Source: Selenomonas sputigena ATCC 35185
GTDB lineage: Bacteria > Bacillota > Negativicutes > Selenomonadales > Selenomonadaceae
NCBI RefSeq assembly: GCF_000208405.1
Contig: NC_015437.1
Coordinates: forward strand, 2,287,501-2,351,500
Reading direction: 5' to 3'
Length of the DNA stretch: 64,000 nucleotides
Made by a program: the position numbers and the translations under genes. This document shows, piece by piece, positions 36,489 to 44,962 of this stretch. Below the pieces are notes generated by a model. It was not told the origin of the DNA, did not search any database, and saw only the letters and a program-made list of their open reading frames with translations. Within the stretch, counting starts at the first letter, position 1. Each line of letters starts with the position of its first letter.

Positions 36489-36845
36489 ATACCGCAAGCG
36501 GTATGGATTGCATGCAATACTGTCTCCCGAAGCCCTTGGAAACAGTGAACCCAAAAGGTGGTTTTCTAATACTCCCTCCCTGTTTGCGCTTCTCCCCAAA
36601 CCGCAGGGAATTTTTTGTCGCAAAAAGCGGCTCAAAAGGGGTGCGAAGCCAGCAATACCAAGGAAACTTTTATCCACGAAGAAAACCTAAAACTCATGGC
36701 ATTTTCCCGCAAATCTCGAACTTCACCGTAATGAAGTATATCATGAAGCAGAAATGCTGTCAATAGCCTTTAAGAAATAAAGCGTCGTCTATAAGATACA
36801 GATCTCCCTGCCTCTTTGCAGGCCTCTACCGAGTTTACTATGAGC
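36489..36845. other. Intergenic stretch without recognisable genes
   Basis: This AT-richer stretch contains a 12-base palindrome (ACCGCAAGCGGT, about 36490) and TGCATGCA, but no open frame with a ribosome-binding site. I see no RNA motif I can name. It may be a decayed gene. Confidence 0.4.
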
Positions 36846-36945
36846 GTCCAAGAGGTCAAGCCCGAAGGGCGCAGACGGATTGGTAAACTTTCATTAAGGG
36901 CGGCGCACAATATCCACAAAGTGGACGTTTGTGCGTGTAGTTTAC
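36846..36945. repeat. Dispersed hairpin repeat, copy A
   Basis: The element begins with CCAAGAGGTCAAGCCCGAAG and ends with an imperfect hairpin. The outer arms are GTAAACT (36883-36889) and AGTTTAC (36939-36945). The inner arms are CGCACAA..TCCAC and GTGGA..TTGTGCG. A near-identical copy lies at 40170-40274 and a partial one at 6651. Confidence 0.8.
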
Positions 36946-36952
36946 ACCAGGC

Positions 36953-37675
36953 TCAAAAAATCACCTCATCCCTCCACCGCGCGACCATCTCCCGCGCCGC
37001 ACCTTCTGCATCTGCCGCCGCTGCGACGGCGGAGATCACGAAGAAGCCGGCGGCGCCCGTCGCCTTGATGGCGGGAAGATCCGCCGCCTTGACGCCGCCG
37101 CCGACGATCACGGGCACAGGGCTCTTTTGGGCGAAGGCGGCGATTTCCGCCAGGCTGCGCGTGCGGAAGCTGCCGTCCGCCTCGATGCCGGCGTCGGGCT
37201 TTGACGCTGTCGCGTGCAAGGGACCCGTGCCGATGTAGTCGGCAGCCGCCAGATCCTCAGGCGCAAGCCGAGGCAGATCCTGCGGATGCGCCGACAGGCC
37301 GACGATCGCCGCTTCCCCGAGAAGGCGGCGGCAAATGTGCGCGGGCACGTCCTTCTGCCCCACATGCACGCCCGCGACGGCAACGCCCATCTCGCGCGCC
37401 GCGAGCGCGACGTCGAGCCGATCGTCGACGAGAAGCGGCACGCTTGCTGCCGCGCCGGCCGCCTCGATCGCCCGCGCCGCCTCGCCGAGCAGCGCGATCT
37501 GCTCGCGTGCGCTCTCCTCCTTCGCGCGAAGCTGCACCGCTGTGAAGCCCGCGCACACCGCAGCCTTGACGATCTCGCCGACACGCCGCCCCTTCGTATC
37601 ACGAGGCCCGATGACGAGATACGCCGTGACCGCGAGATGCGAGCGCAAAGTCATATCGCTCACGGAAAAGCCCAT
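36953..37675 (-). CDS. thiE: Thiamine-phosphate synthase (ThiE/TenI family)
   Basis: The 240-residue TIM-barrel protein should couple the thiamine pyrimidine and thiazole phosphates. Visible motifs are VQLRAKE (about residue 47), LLVDDRLDVALA (about 80), GVHVGQKDVP, YIGTGPLHATASKPDAG (about 140) and VGGGV near the end. The start is the ATG at 37675, because GGGAGG lies 7 bases before it. An ATG five codons earlier has poor spacing. TenI-type regulators are close relatives, but the phosphate-loop motifs are complete. No TPP riboswitch is seen. Confidence 0.85.
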   Translation of the reverse strand: MGFSVSDMTLRSHLAVTAYLVIGPRDTKGRRVGEIVKAAVCAGFTAVQLRAKEESAREQIALLGEAARAIEAAGAAASVPLLVDDRLDVALAAREMGVAVAGVHVGQKDVPAHICRRLLGEAAIVGLSAHPQDLPRLAPEDLAAADYIGTGPLHATASKPDAGIEADGSFRTRSLAEIAAFAQKSPVPVIVGGGVKAADLPAIKATGAAGFFVISAVAAAADAEGAAREMVARWRDEVIF

Positions 37676-37703
37676 AGGAGCGCCTCCCATCCCTTATCCA
37701 TAC

Positions 37704-37729
37704 AAAAAGAGAGCCTTTCGGCTCTCTCT
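37704..37729 (-). terminator. Terminator after rpsR
   Basis: On the minus strand AGAGAGCC (37727-37720), a GAAA loop and GGCTCTCT (37715-37708) are followed by TTTTT. It lies just past the rpsR stop. Confidence 0.9.
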
Positions 37730-37732
37730 TCC

Positions 37733-37966
37733 TTACTCCGCAGTGAACGGCAAAAGCGCAATGTTGCGCGCGCGCTTGATTGCGAGCGTCACCTGGCGCT
37801 GATGCTTCGCGCAGTTGCCCGAAATGCGGCGCGGCAGGATCTTGCCGCGCTCCGTGATGAAACGGCGCAGCTTCGCGACATCCTTATAGTCGATGACATC
37901 CACCTTGTCCACGCAGAACGTGCAAACCTTGCGGCGCGAACGTCTGCCTCTGTCACGTCTGATCAA
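37733..37966 (-). CDS. rpsR: 30S ribosomal protein S18
   Basis: The 77-residue basic protein carries the S18 core ([42 protein letters not shown]). The CxxC of the zinc-binding S18 form is partly present (CTFC). It begins with TTG at 37966, with GGGAGGG 7 bases upstream. It is last in the rpsF-ssb-rpsR operon, the standard bacterial arrangement. Confidence 0.96.
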   Translation of the reverse strand: MIRRDRGRRSRRKVCTFCVDKVDVIDYKDVAKLRRFITERGKILPRRISGNCAKHQRQVTLAIKRARNIALLPFTAE

Positions 37967-37984
37967 ATCAATTCCCTCCCCTGT

Positions 37985-38422
37985 TTAGAATGGGATTTCC
38001 TCATCGGGTATGGAAGGGCCGAAGGACTCCTGTCCGGCAGGCGGCTGATGGCTCGGCGCACTGCTCTGCATCGGCGTGCCCGGCGCACCCGCGCCCTGCG
38101 GACGCGAGCCGGCGAACTCGATGTCGTTTGCGACGACTTCCGTCACATAGCGCTTCGAGCCGTCCTGCGCATCGTAGCTTCTCGCCTGCAGACGCCCCTC
38201 GACGAGGATGCGGCTGCCTTTCGTCAGGTAGTTGCCGCAGAACTCCGCGAGCTTCTCCCATGCGACGATGGAAATGAAGTCTGCCGACGGCTGCTGCCCG
38301 TCGTTCGCCTTGCCGAAGCGGCGGTTCACGGCGAGCGAAAACGAAGCGACCGCCTTGCCGCTCTGCGTGTAACGCACCTCGGGATCGCGGGCGAGATTTC
38401 CGGTCAAAAGCACCTTGTTCAT
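37985..38422 (-). CDS. ssb: Single-stranded DNA-binding protein
   Basis: The 145-residue protein has an OB-fold domain (MNKVLLTGNLARDPEVRYT to about residue 108), a Pro/Gln-rich linker and the acidic C-terminal tail DEEIPF. That tail recruits replication and repair partners. Its place between rpsF and rpsR is typical. Confidence 0.96.
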   Translation of the reverse strand: MNKVLLTGNLARDPEVRYTQSGKAVASFSLAVNRRFGKANDGQQPSADFISIVAWEKLAEFCGNYLTKGSRILVEGRLQARSYDAQDGSKRYVTEVVANDIEFAGSRPQGAGAPGTPMQSSAPSHQPPAGQESFGPSIPDEEIPF

Positions 38423-38440
38423 GGCATTTCCTCCCTCAGC

Positions 38441-38779
38441 TTACTCTGCCTCGCCGGCTTCCGGCTCGGCCGCAGCCTTCTCGCCGGCTGCGATGAGCTC
38501 CTCCGCGCGCACGATCATGTGCTTCAGAAGATCGTCGGTGATCTTCATGACGCGGTCACACTCCTTCATGCAGGCAGGCTCAGCCGTGACATTGAGCAAG
38601 CAGTAGTAGCCGTCCGTGTAATCCTTGATCTCATACACCAGACGCTTCTTGCCCCAACGGTCTTCCTTGTCGATCATGCCGCCGTTCGTCTGAATCAGCT
38701 TGACGAACTTCTCGATAACAGCGTTCGTCGCTTCCTCCTCCATCGGCTTCACGATAAAGATAACCTCGTATTTTCTCAC
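38441..38779 (-). CDS. rpsF: 30S ribosomal protein S6
   Basis: The 112-residue S6 protein starts MRKYEVIFIVKP and binds S18 in the 30S platform. It has a Glu/Ala-rich C-terminal tail. It begins with GTG at 38779 with GAGGAGGTG upstream. It is the first gene of the operon. The MITE at 38835-39000 lies directly upstream in its leader/promoter region. Confidence 0.96.
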   Translation of the reverse strand: MRKYEVIFIVKPMEEEATNAVIEKFVKLIQTNGGMIDKEDRWGKKRLVYEIKDYTDGYYCLLNVTAEPACMKECDRVMKITDDLLKHMIVRAEELIAAGEKAAAEPEAGEAE

Positions 38780-38834
38780 AAAAACACCTCCTCTATGGTC
38801 TGTGGCTCCCTCGGGAGCAGGGAAGGCTCAAAAT

Positions 38835-39000
38835 GAGGGAAGCGCTGATAAAATGAGGTCGCCCAGATTTGCACAGATGCGCTGGTTCTATCGAGGAGAC
38901 AAACCACAGGCGTAGCGGTGCTACGTCGAGGATTTGTCGACGAAGAGAGGACAGCGCAGATGTGTGAAGATGGGCGGCTGAATTTATCAGTGATTCCTAA
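38835..39000. mobile_element. 166-bp MITE-like element, copy A
   Basis: The ends are imperfect inverted repeats of 18 bases: GAGGGAAGCGCTGATAAA at the left, and at the right (38983-39000) TTTATCAGTGATTCCTAA, whose complement matches it at 13 of 18 positions. Inner arms also pair, and GTAGCGGTGCTAC marks the centre, so the whole element folds into one long hairpin. A copy of exactly the same length lies at 53650-53815. No transposase is encoded. It sits upstream of rpsF. Confidence 0.85.
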
Positions 39001-39074
39001 ATATTCGAACCAACTGTCCTGTGACTGAATGATTATATCATAAGAAAAGCCTTGGGGCAAGGAGAAATTCCCAT

Positions 39075-39103
39075 TTGACAAAGCGCGGCGCCTCCTCTAT
39101 ATT
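39075..39103 (+). promoter_or_regulatory. Strong sigma-A promoter before a short ORF
   Basis: TTGACA (39075-39080), 17 bases, TATATT (39098-39103). It leads toward the 29-codon ORF at 39136 and the FliD-like gene at 39288. Confidence 0.7.
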
Positions 39104-39135
39104 TGATGTAGCAGATATTCAGGGGGAGGTACGTC

Positions 39136-39225
39136 ATGAAGCATCATTACAGCACGATCTTTTGGTCGCTTGTGAGCAATCCGAGGGCTAAAGAAATTTC
39201 TCCCACCTTTCGATATACTCAATGA
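39136..39225 (+). CDS. Short 29-residue ORF or leader peptide
   Basis: The ORF starts at an ATG preceded by a very strong GGGGGAGGT site and encodes a 29-residue peptide starting MKHHYSTIFWSLVSNPRAKE. Promoter and ribosome-binding site are both good, which argues that it is translated. It could be a small membrane-associated peptide, a leader for the next gene, or a truncated gene remnant. I do not recognise a family. Confidence 0.4.
   Translation: MKHHYSTIFWSLVSNPRAKEISPTFRYTQ
39189..39216 (+). promoter_or_regulatory. Possible sigma-28-like (motility) promoter
   Basis: TAAA (39189-39192), 16 bases, TTCGATAT (39209-39216) resembles the flagellar sigma consensus TAAA-N15-GCCGATAA at the central CGATA. 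It lies about 75 bases before the FliD-like gene, with AAAGGAG between. The match is partial and the spacing one base long. Confidence 0.3.
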
Positions 39226-39287
39226 AACGGTATATTTTCTCGTGAAGAATCAATGCTATCTTACATTCTCGAAAGGAGCTGGCCACC

Positions 39288-40100
39288 ATGCCAACGATAT
39301 ATTCCATGACGCAGGCGAACTACGGCATGTACCGCTTCGCACAGAAGAGCGGCTACTCGCTTTTCGGCGGAATGGGCACTGCGGGTAATTCGCTTTTTGG
39401 AACGCAGTCTTCCCGTGCTTCCAAGGGGCTTCCCTCGCTCTTAAACTCGCAGGGCTTCGGCTCGAACGCCTACGCCCTGATGAACCTCAAGGCGAACACG
39501 CGCGCCGTACTGAAGTCTTACCACGAAGCCTCCGACGGCTTCTACAAGACGTTCGATACAGCGATGAACTCTCTTTCCAAAACGTCTGCCGCACTCAAGA
39601 ACACGAACTTCAACGTCACGGGCGCGACCGAGGCGGACACGCAGAAGAACACGGAAGCCGTACTCAAGAACGTCAAAGACTTCGTTTCCGATTACAACGA
39701 CACGATCAAGATGTTCGGCGACTACTCCGACGTCTCAAGCCGCGCTTCGGGCATGGAAAAGCTCTTCGGCGACGCTTCGTACAAGGCGGACACCCTGCGC
39801 CAAGTCGGCATCACGGTGAATTCGGCGTCGGGCACGCTCTCCGTCAATGACGCGGCGCTGACGAAGGCGCTCAAAGAAGAGCCGAACCGCGTCGAGAACA
39901 TCCTCGGCAAGAACGGCCTTGCGGGTGCAACGGAAAAGAAGGTCGACTTCGCCAAGACGCAGCGCGACAAGATCTTCCCGTCGGCACAGCAGATGCTCGG
40001 TCCCAACTACCAGCGCGCGCTCGCCTATACATCGGCAGGCTCCTTGACGAGCATGAATTCCTATGCCAATGTCGGAACGCTGCTGTCGATGTTCTTCTGA
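39288..40100 (+). CDS. FliD C-terminal-like protein, function unknown
   Basis: The 270-residue protein has no signal peptide. Its middle (about residues 125-210) resembles the C-terminal domain of the flagellar cap FliD: VSDYNDTIKMFGDYS, LFGDASYKADTLRQVGI, TLSVNDAALTKALKEEP, VENILG. The hook-type D1-D3 domains of a complete FliD are absent, and no flagellar genes are nearby. Residues 1-60 are Gly/Ser-rich. It may be an exported filament-capping relative or a stand-alone structural protein. It ends at a strong terminator. Confidence 0.6.
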   Translation: MPTIYSMTQANYGMYRFAQKSGYSLFGGMGTAGNSLFGTQSSRASKGLPSLLNSQGFGSNAYALMNLKANTRAVLKSYHEASDGFYKTFDTAMNSLSKTSAALKNTNFNVTGATEADTQKNTEAVLKNVKDFVSDYNDTIKMFGDYSDVSSRASGMEKLFGDASYKADTLRQVGITVNSASGTLSVNDAALTKALKEEPNRVENILGKNGLAGATEKKVDFAKTQRDKIFPSAQQMLGPNYQRALAYTSAGSLTSMNSYANVGTLLSMFF

Positions 40101-40130
40101 AGCCTCTCTTAATACAAAACGATACCAAAA

Positions 40131-40165
40131 ACGGTCGGAGCTTTTGAGCTCCGACCGTTTTTTTA
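40131..40165 (+). terminator. Terminator after the FliD-like gene
   Basis: A 13-bp perfect stem, AACGGTCGGAGCT (40131-40143) and its complement (40148-40160), is followed by T5. Confidence 0.93.
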
Positions 40166-40169
40166 CCAT

Positions 40170-40274
40170 GAAACCCCAAGAAGTCAAGCCCGAAGGGCGC
40201 AGACTGATTGGGTAACTTTCATTAAGGACGGCGCACAATGTCCACGAAGTGGACGTTTGTGCGTGTAGTTTACT
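40170..40274. repeat. Dispersed hairpin repeat, copy B
   Basis: Near-identical to 36846-36945. It has AAGTCAAGCCCGAAGGGCGC at the left, then the folded part with CGCACAATGTCCAC and GTGGACGTTTGTGCG arms and a terminal AGTTTAC (40268-40274). The outer left arm has lost one A (GTAACTT). Confidence 0.8.
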
Positions 40275-40304
40275 ATGAAATTCCCAGTGGTCACGCCCAT
40301 GCCG

Positions 40305-40928
40305 TTATTTCATCAGCTCTCCTCCCGCCGTTTCGAGGATCTTGTCTGACGTGCCTACCATATCGTTCGGCATCCATACGCCCTTGGAGCTGTCATAGGT
40401 GCATTCCACCTGGATCGTCTTCGTGCCCTTCGGCTGGAGACCCTCGATCGCCTTTGCGAAGTTCTTCATAAACGCGTCCATGAGCGTATCCAACTCCGCA
40501 TCTTTCGCAGCGCCAGCCTGCGTCTCTTCCGCAATCTTATCCATATCGATCGAGCTTGCGTCGATCGTATCGATCGTCAATTCGACCTTCGCCTTGTCGT
40601 CCTTCTTTTCCAGCGTCTTTGCCTTCACATTGCATTTTTTCAGCACATTGAGGCAAGCCTCGCCGATCTGCTGCGCCTGATCGTTCGTGAAAAGTCCGCC
40701 TGAAGCAGCCTTGAAAGCCGTGACGAAGGATTTCATGAAGTTACTGCGGACTTCCCCTTCCTTGATGCCGAACTTCTCCATGCCGGCCTTGTCTTCCTGG
40801 AGGAGCGCCTTGCCGAGGGATTCCATACTGACTTCCGGCTCTTCCTTCTGTCCACAGCCTGCGATGAGAAGGGTGACGAGGAGGATGCCGAGGAGGGCGG
40901 TGAAGGACTTCCAAACGGATTTTTTCAT
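40305..40928 (-). CDS. Lipoprotein of unknown function
   Basis: The 207-residue protein has a signal peptide with lipobox LLIAGC (cysteine about residue 25). The mature part is mixed alpha/beta, with many Lys and Asp residues and two cysteines near 95-100. It resembles DUF5105-type lipoproteins in size and in the KAKVELTIDTIDASSID region, but this is a weak impression. GAAAGGAG precedes the ATG. It lies upstream of no obvious partner; the next gene on the strand, gpmI, ends a separate cluster. Confidence 0.75.
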   Translation of the reverse strand: MKKSVWKSFTALLGILLVTLLIAGCGQKEEPEVSMESLGKALLQEDKAGMEKFGIKEGEVRSNFMKSFVTAFKAASGGLFTNDQAQQIGEACLNVLKKCNVKAKTLEKKDDKAKVELTIDTIDASSIDMDKIAEETQAGAAKDAELDTLMDAFMKNFAKAIEGLQPKGTKTIQVECTYDSSKGVWMPNDMVGTSDKILETAGGELMK

Positions 40929-41001
40929 ATCTTGCGTTCTCCTTTCGTTGACAAAAACATAGCGGGGAAAAGCCTTGCCTTTCCCCGCCGCAAAACAAAC
41001 C

Positions 41002-42534
41002 TTACTTCATCTCCACGAGGGGTTTGCCCGTCATTTCGGGCGGGATGTCGAGTCCTGCGAGCGTCAGGAGCGTCGGTGCGATGTCGCATAGTGCGCCGTC
41101 ATGCGCCTTCTTCACGCGGTCGGACACGCATATAAACGGCACGGGATTCGTCGTATGCGCCGTGAAGGGCTGCCCTGTCGCGTGGTCGACCATGCGGTCG
41201 GCGTTGCCGTGATCGGCGATGATGCAAACTTCGCCGCCCATCTTCTGCGCCGCCTCGACGAAGCGGCCGACGCAGGCATCGACCGTCTCGACCGCCTTGA
41301 CGGCGGCTTCCATGACGCCCGTATGACCGACCATGTCGCCGTTCGCGTAGTTCAGGATGATGAAGTCGTACTTGCCCGACTCGATGGCGGCGACGACCTT
41401 GTCCGTGACTTCGAGTGCGCTCATCTCGGGCTGCAGATCGTACGTCGCGACCTTCGGCGAGGGAACGAGGATGCGGTCCTCGCCCTTGTACGGCTCTTCG
41501 ACGCCGCCGTTGAAGAAGAACGTGACGTGCGCGTACTTCTCCGTCTCGGCGATACGAAGCTGCGTCATGCCCTTCTGCTCGATGATCGAGCCGAGCGTAT
41601 TCTTGATGCTCTCGGGCGGGTAGGCGATTTCGACGTTCATGCCTTCCTCGTACTGCGTCATCGTCGTGAACGCGAGATCAAGCCCTTCGACGCGCGGGAA
41701 GCCGTCGAACTTCGTGTCGGTGAAGGCATGCGTGAGTTCTCGCGCACGGTCGGGGCGGAAATTGAAGAATATGACACCGTCGCCCTTCTTCATGCCCGCA
41801 TAGCCGCCGATGACGGCAGGGACGACAAATTCGTCCGTCACCTTCTCCGCGTACGAGGCTTCGATAGCTTCCTTCGCCGTCGCCTTCTTCACGCCGTCTC
41901 CCTTGGCAATGGCGTCATACGCCTTCTCGACGCGCTCCCAGCGCTTGTCGCGATCCATGGCGTAGTAGCGCCCCGAGATCGTCGCGATCTCGCCGACGCC
42001 GATCTCACGGCATTTCTCTTCGAGCTCGGCGAGATAGCCTGCCGCGCTCGTCGGCGGCACGTCGCGCCCGTCAAGGAAGGCGTGCACATAGACCTTTGAG
42101 AGTCCATTCTTCTTCGCCATTTCGAGAAGCCCGTAAAGATGCTTTTCGTGGCTGTGCACGCCGCCCGGCGAAACGAGGCCGAAGAGGTGAAGTGCGCCGC
42201 CCGACTTCTTCGCGCTGTCGATGGCGTGGAGCAGAGCCTTGTTTTCGAAGAACGTGCCCTCGGCGATCGCCTTCGTGATGCGTGTGAGCTCCTGGTAGAT
42301 AATGCGCCCCGCGCCGATGTTCGTATGCCCGACCTCGGAGTTGCCCATCTGCCCGTCGGGCAGGCCGACGTACTCGCCCGACGCCTGCAGCTGGGCGTGC
42401 GGATATTTCGCCGTGAGGCCGTCCAAGACGGGCGTCTTTCCGACGGCGATGGCGTTCGTCGGGTCTTTCGGGTCGCCGATTCCCCAGCCGTCCATGATGA
42501 TGAGCGCGACCGGTGCATTTTTCAAAGTTGCCAT
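41002..42534 (-). CDS. gpmI: Phosphoglycerate mutase, cofactor-independent
   Basis: The 510-residue alkaline-phosphatase-fold enzyme interconverts 3- and 2-phosphoglycerate using two metal ions. The N-terminal IIMDGWGIG holds metal ligand Asp (about residue 15). The catalytic serine is in GQMGNSEVGH (about 64). DGRDVPP, FFNFRPDRAREL and ADHGNAD follow in order. Length is normal. It is last in the gap-pgk-tpiA-gpmI cluster, 150 bases after tpiA. Confidence 0.96.
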   Translation of the reverse strand: MATLKNAPVALIIMDGWGIGDPKDPTNAIAVGKTPVLDGLTAKYPHAQLQASGEYVGLPDGQMGNSEVGHTNIGAGRIIYQELTRITKAIAEGTFFENKALLHAIDSAKKSGGALHLFGLVSPGGVHSHEKHLYGLLEMAKKNGLSKVYVHAFLDGRDVPPTSAAGYLAELEEKCREIGVGEIATISGRYYAMDRDKRWERVEKAYDAIAKGDGVKKATAKEAIEASYAEKVTDEFVVPAVIGGYAGMKKGDGVIFFNFRPDRARELTHAFTDTKFDGFPRVEGLDLAFTTMTQYEEGMNVEIAYPPESIKNTLGSIIEQKGMTQLRIAETEKYAHVTFFFNGGVEEPYKGEDRILVPSPKVATYDLQPEMSALEVTDKVVAAIESGKYDFIILNYANGDMVGHTGVMEAAVKAVETVDACVGRFVEAAQKMGGEVCIIADHGNADRMVDHATGQPFTAHTTNPVPFICVSDRVKKAHDGALCDIAPTLLTLAGLDIPPEMTGKPLVEMK

Positions 42535-42684
42535 AGATCTACCCCTTTCCTATGGAGTATGTTACAAATATTGCAGGAAGTCGCCCATAGAGGCTACTCC
42601 CCAAAAGGAGCGGCATCGCATGTGCAGTGCCGCTCAAAAGTTTTCCTTCTCGTCAGAACTTCCTTGCGTCAGAATTTCCTCACG

Positions 42685-43437
42685 TCAGAATTTCACGATC
42701 TCGCTGAAGTCCTTCGCCTTGAGCGATGCGCCGCCGACGAGAGCGCCGTCGACGTTCGGCTTCTCCATGAGTCCTGCGATCGTTGCGGGCTTGACGCTGC
42801 CGCCGTACTGGATGCGGATGCCTTCCGCCGCGTCCTTATTGAACACCTCGGCGACCGTCGCGCGAATGGCGGCGCAGACTTCCTCCGCCTGCTCGAACGT
42901 CGCCGTCTTGCCCGTGCCGATCGCCCAGATCGGCTCGTAGGCGATGACGAGCTGCGCGGCCTCGTCGGCGGAGAAGCCGTCGAGCGCCGCCTTGATCTGC
43001 TTCGTCACGAAGTCGATGTAGGTGTTCGCCTCGCGGATCTCAAGCGGTTCGCCGCAGCAGATGATCGGCGTGATGCCCGCAGCAAAAGCCGCTTTGGCGC
43101 GCTTGTTGACTCCCTCGTCCGTCTCGCCGAAGTACTCGCGGCGCTCGGAGTGGCCGAGCACGCAGTAGTCGACGCCGATCTCCTTGAGCATATCCGTCGA
43201 AATCTCGCCCGTATAGGCGCCGCTCTTCTCCCAATGCACGTTCTGTGCGCCGATGTGGATGTTCGAGCCTTTGACGGCTTCTGCCACAGCGGCGAGCGCC
43301 GTTGCCGTCGGGCAAGCGACGACATCGACATCCTTTGCATCCTTCACGAGCGGCATGAGCTCCTTGACGAGCGCTACGCCCTCGGCGATCGTATTGTTCA
43401 TCTTCCAGTTGCCTGCGATGATGGGTCTTCTTGCCAT
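42685..43437 (-). CDS. tpiA: Triosephosphate isomerase
   Basis: The 250-residue TIM barrel interconverts dihydroxyacetone phosphate and glyceraldehyde 3-phosphate. GNWKMN holds the active-site lysine (about residue 12), VLGHSERR the catalytic histidine (about 96), [12 protein letters not shown] the catalytic glutamate (about 167), and GGSVKP the phosphate loop. GAGGAGG precedes the ATG. Confidence 0.96.
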   Translation of the reverse strand: MARRPIIAGNWKMNNTIAEGVALVKELMPLVKDAKDVDVVACPTATALAAVAEAVKGSNIHIGAQNVHWEKSGAYTGEISTDMLKEIGVDYCVLGHSERREYFGETDEGVNKRAKAAFAAGITPIICCGEPLEIREANTYIDFVTKQIKAALDGFSADEAAQLVIAYEPIWAIGTGKTATFEQAEEVCAAIRATVAEVFNKDAAEGIRIQYGGSVKPATIAGLMEKPNVDGALVGGASLKAKDFSEIVKF

Positions 43438-43581
43438 AAAATCTTCCTCCTCGTATGGAACATCGGGAGCACGTCAAAACGGCACGCGCTCCCGCAAAGC
43501 TTCTATCTTTGCTCCTGCTTCTTTTGCGGCGAGCACGAGTGTCCGACTTTGCGGACGCTGTGCGCCATCTTTCAGAAGCTC

Positions 43582-44799
43582 TTACTTCTCGGCAATCGCC
43601 GCGATGCCCGGCAAGACCTTGCCCTCAAGGAACTCCAGCGTCGCGCCGCCGCCCGTCGAGATGTGCGAGATCTTGTCCGAAAGCCCCGTCTTCTTCAGCG
43701 CCGCGATGGAATCACCGCCGCCGACGATGCTCGTCGCGCCCGCCTCCGTCGCATCGGCGACGGCTTTCGCGACTGCGAGCGTGCCCTTGGCGAACTCGTC
43801 GCACTCGAAGACGCCCATGGGGCCGTTCCAGATGATCGTCTTCGCGCCGTTCAGCGCTTCGACATACGCCTCCGACGTCTTCGGGCCGCTGTCGAGCGCT
43901 TGCCAGCCGTCCTCCACCTTGTCGACATCGACGACCTTCGTCTTGCCCTCAGAGGCAAACTTCGCCTCGTCAGCGAGCGGGAACATGTTCGCGACGGCGA
44001 CGTCGAGCGGCAGGATGACCTTGACGCCCTTCGCCTTCGCCTTTTCGAGAAGTTCCTTCGCGAGATCCATCTTATCCGGCTCGCACAGCGAATCGCCGAT
44101 CGCGAGCCCCTTGGCCGCGTCGAACGTGTGCGCCATGCCGCCGCCGATGATGATCGTGTCGACCTTCTCGATCATGTTGCTGATGACGCCGATCTTGTCC
44201 GAGACCTTCGCGCCGCCGATGATGGCGACGAAAGGATGCGCGGGCGCTTCGAGCGTCTTGCCGATGTAGTTGATCTCCTTTTCCATGAGGAAACCTGCGA
44301 CCGTTTCAAGATCGGAAGCGATGCCGACGTTCGAGGCATGAGCGCGATGCGCGACGCCGAAGGCGTCGTCAACGGCGATGTCCGCCAGCGAGGCGAGCTG
44401 CTTGGCGAAAGCGGGATCATTCTTCTTCTCTTCCTTGTGATAGCGCAGGTTTTCGAGGAGCAGAACCTCGCCTGGCTTCAAGTCCGCAGCTGCCTTCTCC
44501 GCTTCAGGGCCGACGCAGTCGGATGCCCACTTCACGTCCTTCTTCAGAAGTTCCGAAAGATGCTTGACGAGATGCTTCGTCGAGAACTTCTCTTCCTTCG
44601 CCTCCGTCGGGCGACCAATGTGGCACGCGAGAATCAGCGCCGCGCCGCCGTCCAAGAGATGGTTGAGCGTCGGCAGCGTGCGCACCATGCGCGTGTCGTT
44701 CGTGATATTCATCTTGTCGTCGAACGGCACATTGTAATCGACGCGCACGAAGACCTTCTTGCCCTTTACGTCGATATCCTTGATCGTCTTCTTGTTCAT
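43582..44799 (-). CDS. pgk: Phosphoglycerate kinase
   Basis: The 405-residue two-domain kinase makes ATP from 1,3-bisphosphoglycerate. The signature RVDYNVPFD is near residue 19. HIGRPTEAKEEKFS, GGAKVSDK (about 205), NGPMGVFE and the nucleotide loop GGGDSIAA follow. GGGAGG precedes the ATG. It sits between gap and tpiA in the usual Firmicute order. Confidence 0.96.
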   Translation of the reverse strand: MNKKTIKDIDVKGKKVFVRVDYNVPFDDKMNITNDTRMVRTLPTLNHLLDGGAALILACHIGRPTEAKEEKFSTKHLVKHLSELLKKDVKWASDCVGPEAEKAAADLKPGEVLLLENLRYHKEEKKNDPAFAKQLASLADIAVDDAFGVAHRAHASNVGIASDLETVAGFLMEKEINYIGKTLEAPAHPFVAIIGGAKVSDKIGVISNMIEKVDTIIIGGGMAHTFDAAKGLAIGDSLCEPDKMDLAKELLEKAKAKGVKVILPLDVAVANMFPLADEAKFASEGKTKVVDVDKVEDGWQALDSGPKTSEAYVEALNGAKTIIWNGPMGVFECDEFAKGTLAVAKAVADATEAGATSIVGGGDSIAALKKTGLSDKISHISTGGGATLEFLEGKVLPGIAAIAEK

Positions 44800-44962
44800 A
44801 AAAATCCTCCCATAAAAAGAACAGAGGCCCGGCCCAAACGCGGCCGGACCTCATGGATCTTGACTCAGCTGATTTTTTCAGAAAGGCGCGCTAGCTTCGC
44901 CTTTCCCGTATTTCGCCGACCGCTCTCGCTCTCAGAAAGCGCTGAAATTATCCGTGCTTCCC

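Noticed and set aside
36953-37700. TPP riboswitch for thiE
   Set aside because: Upstream of thiE is the rpsR gene and its terminator, with no space for a TPP aptamer and no matching motifs.
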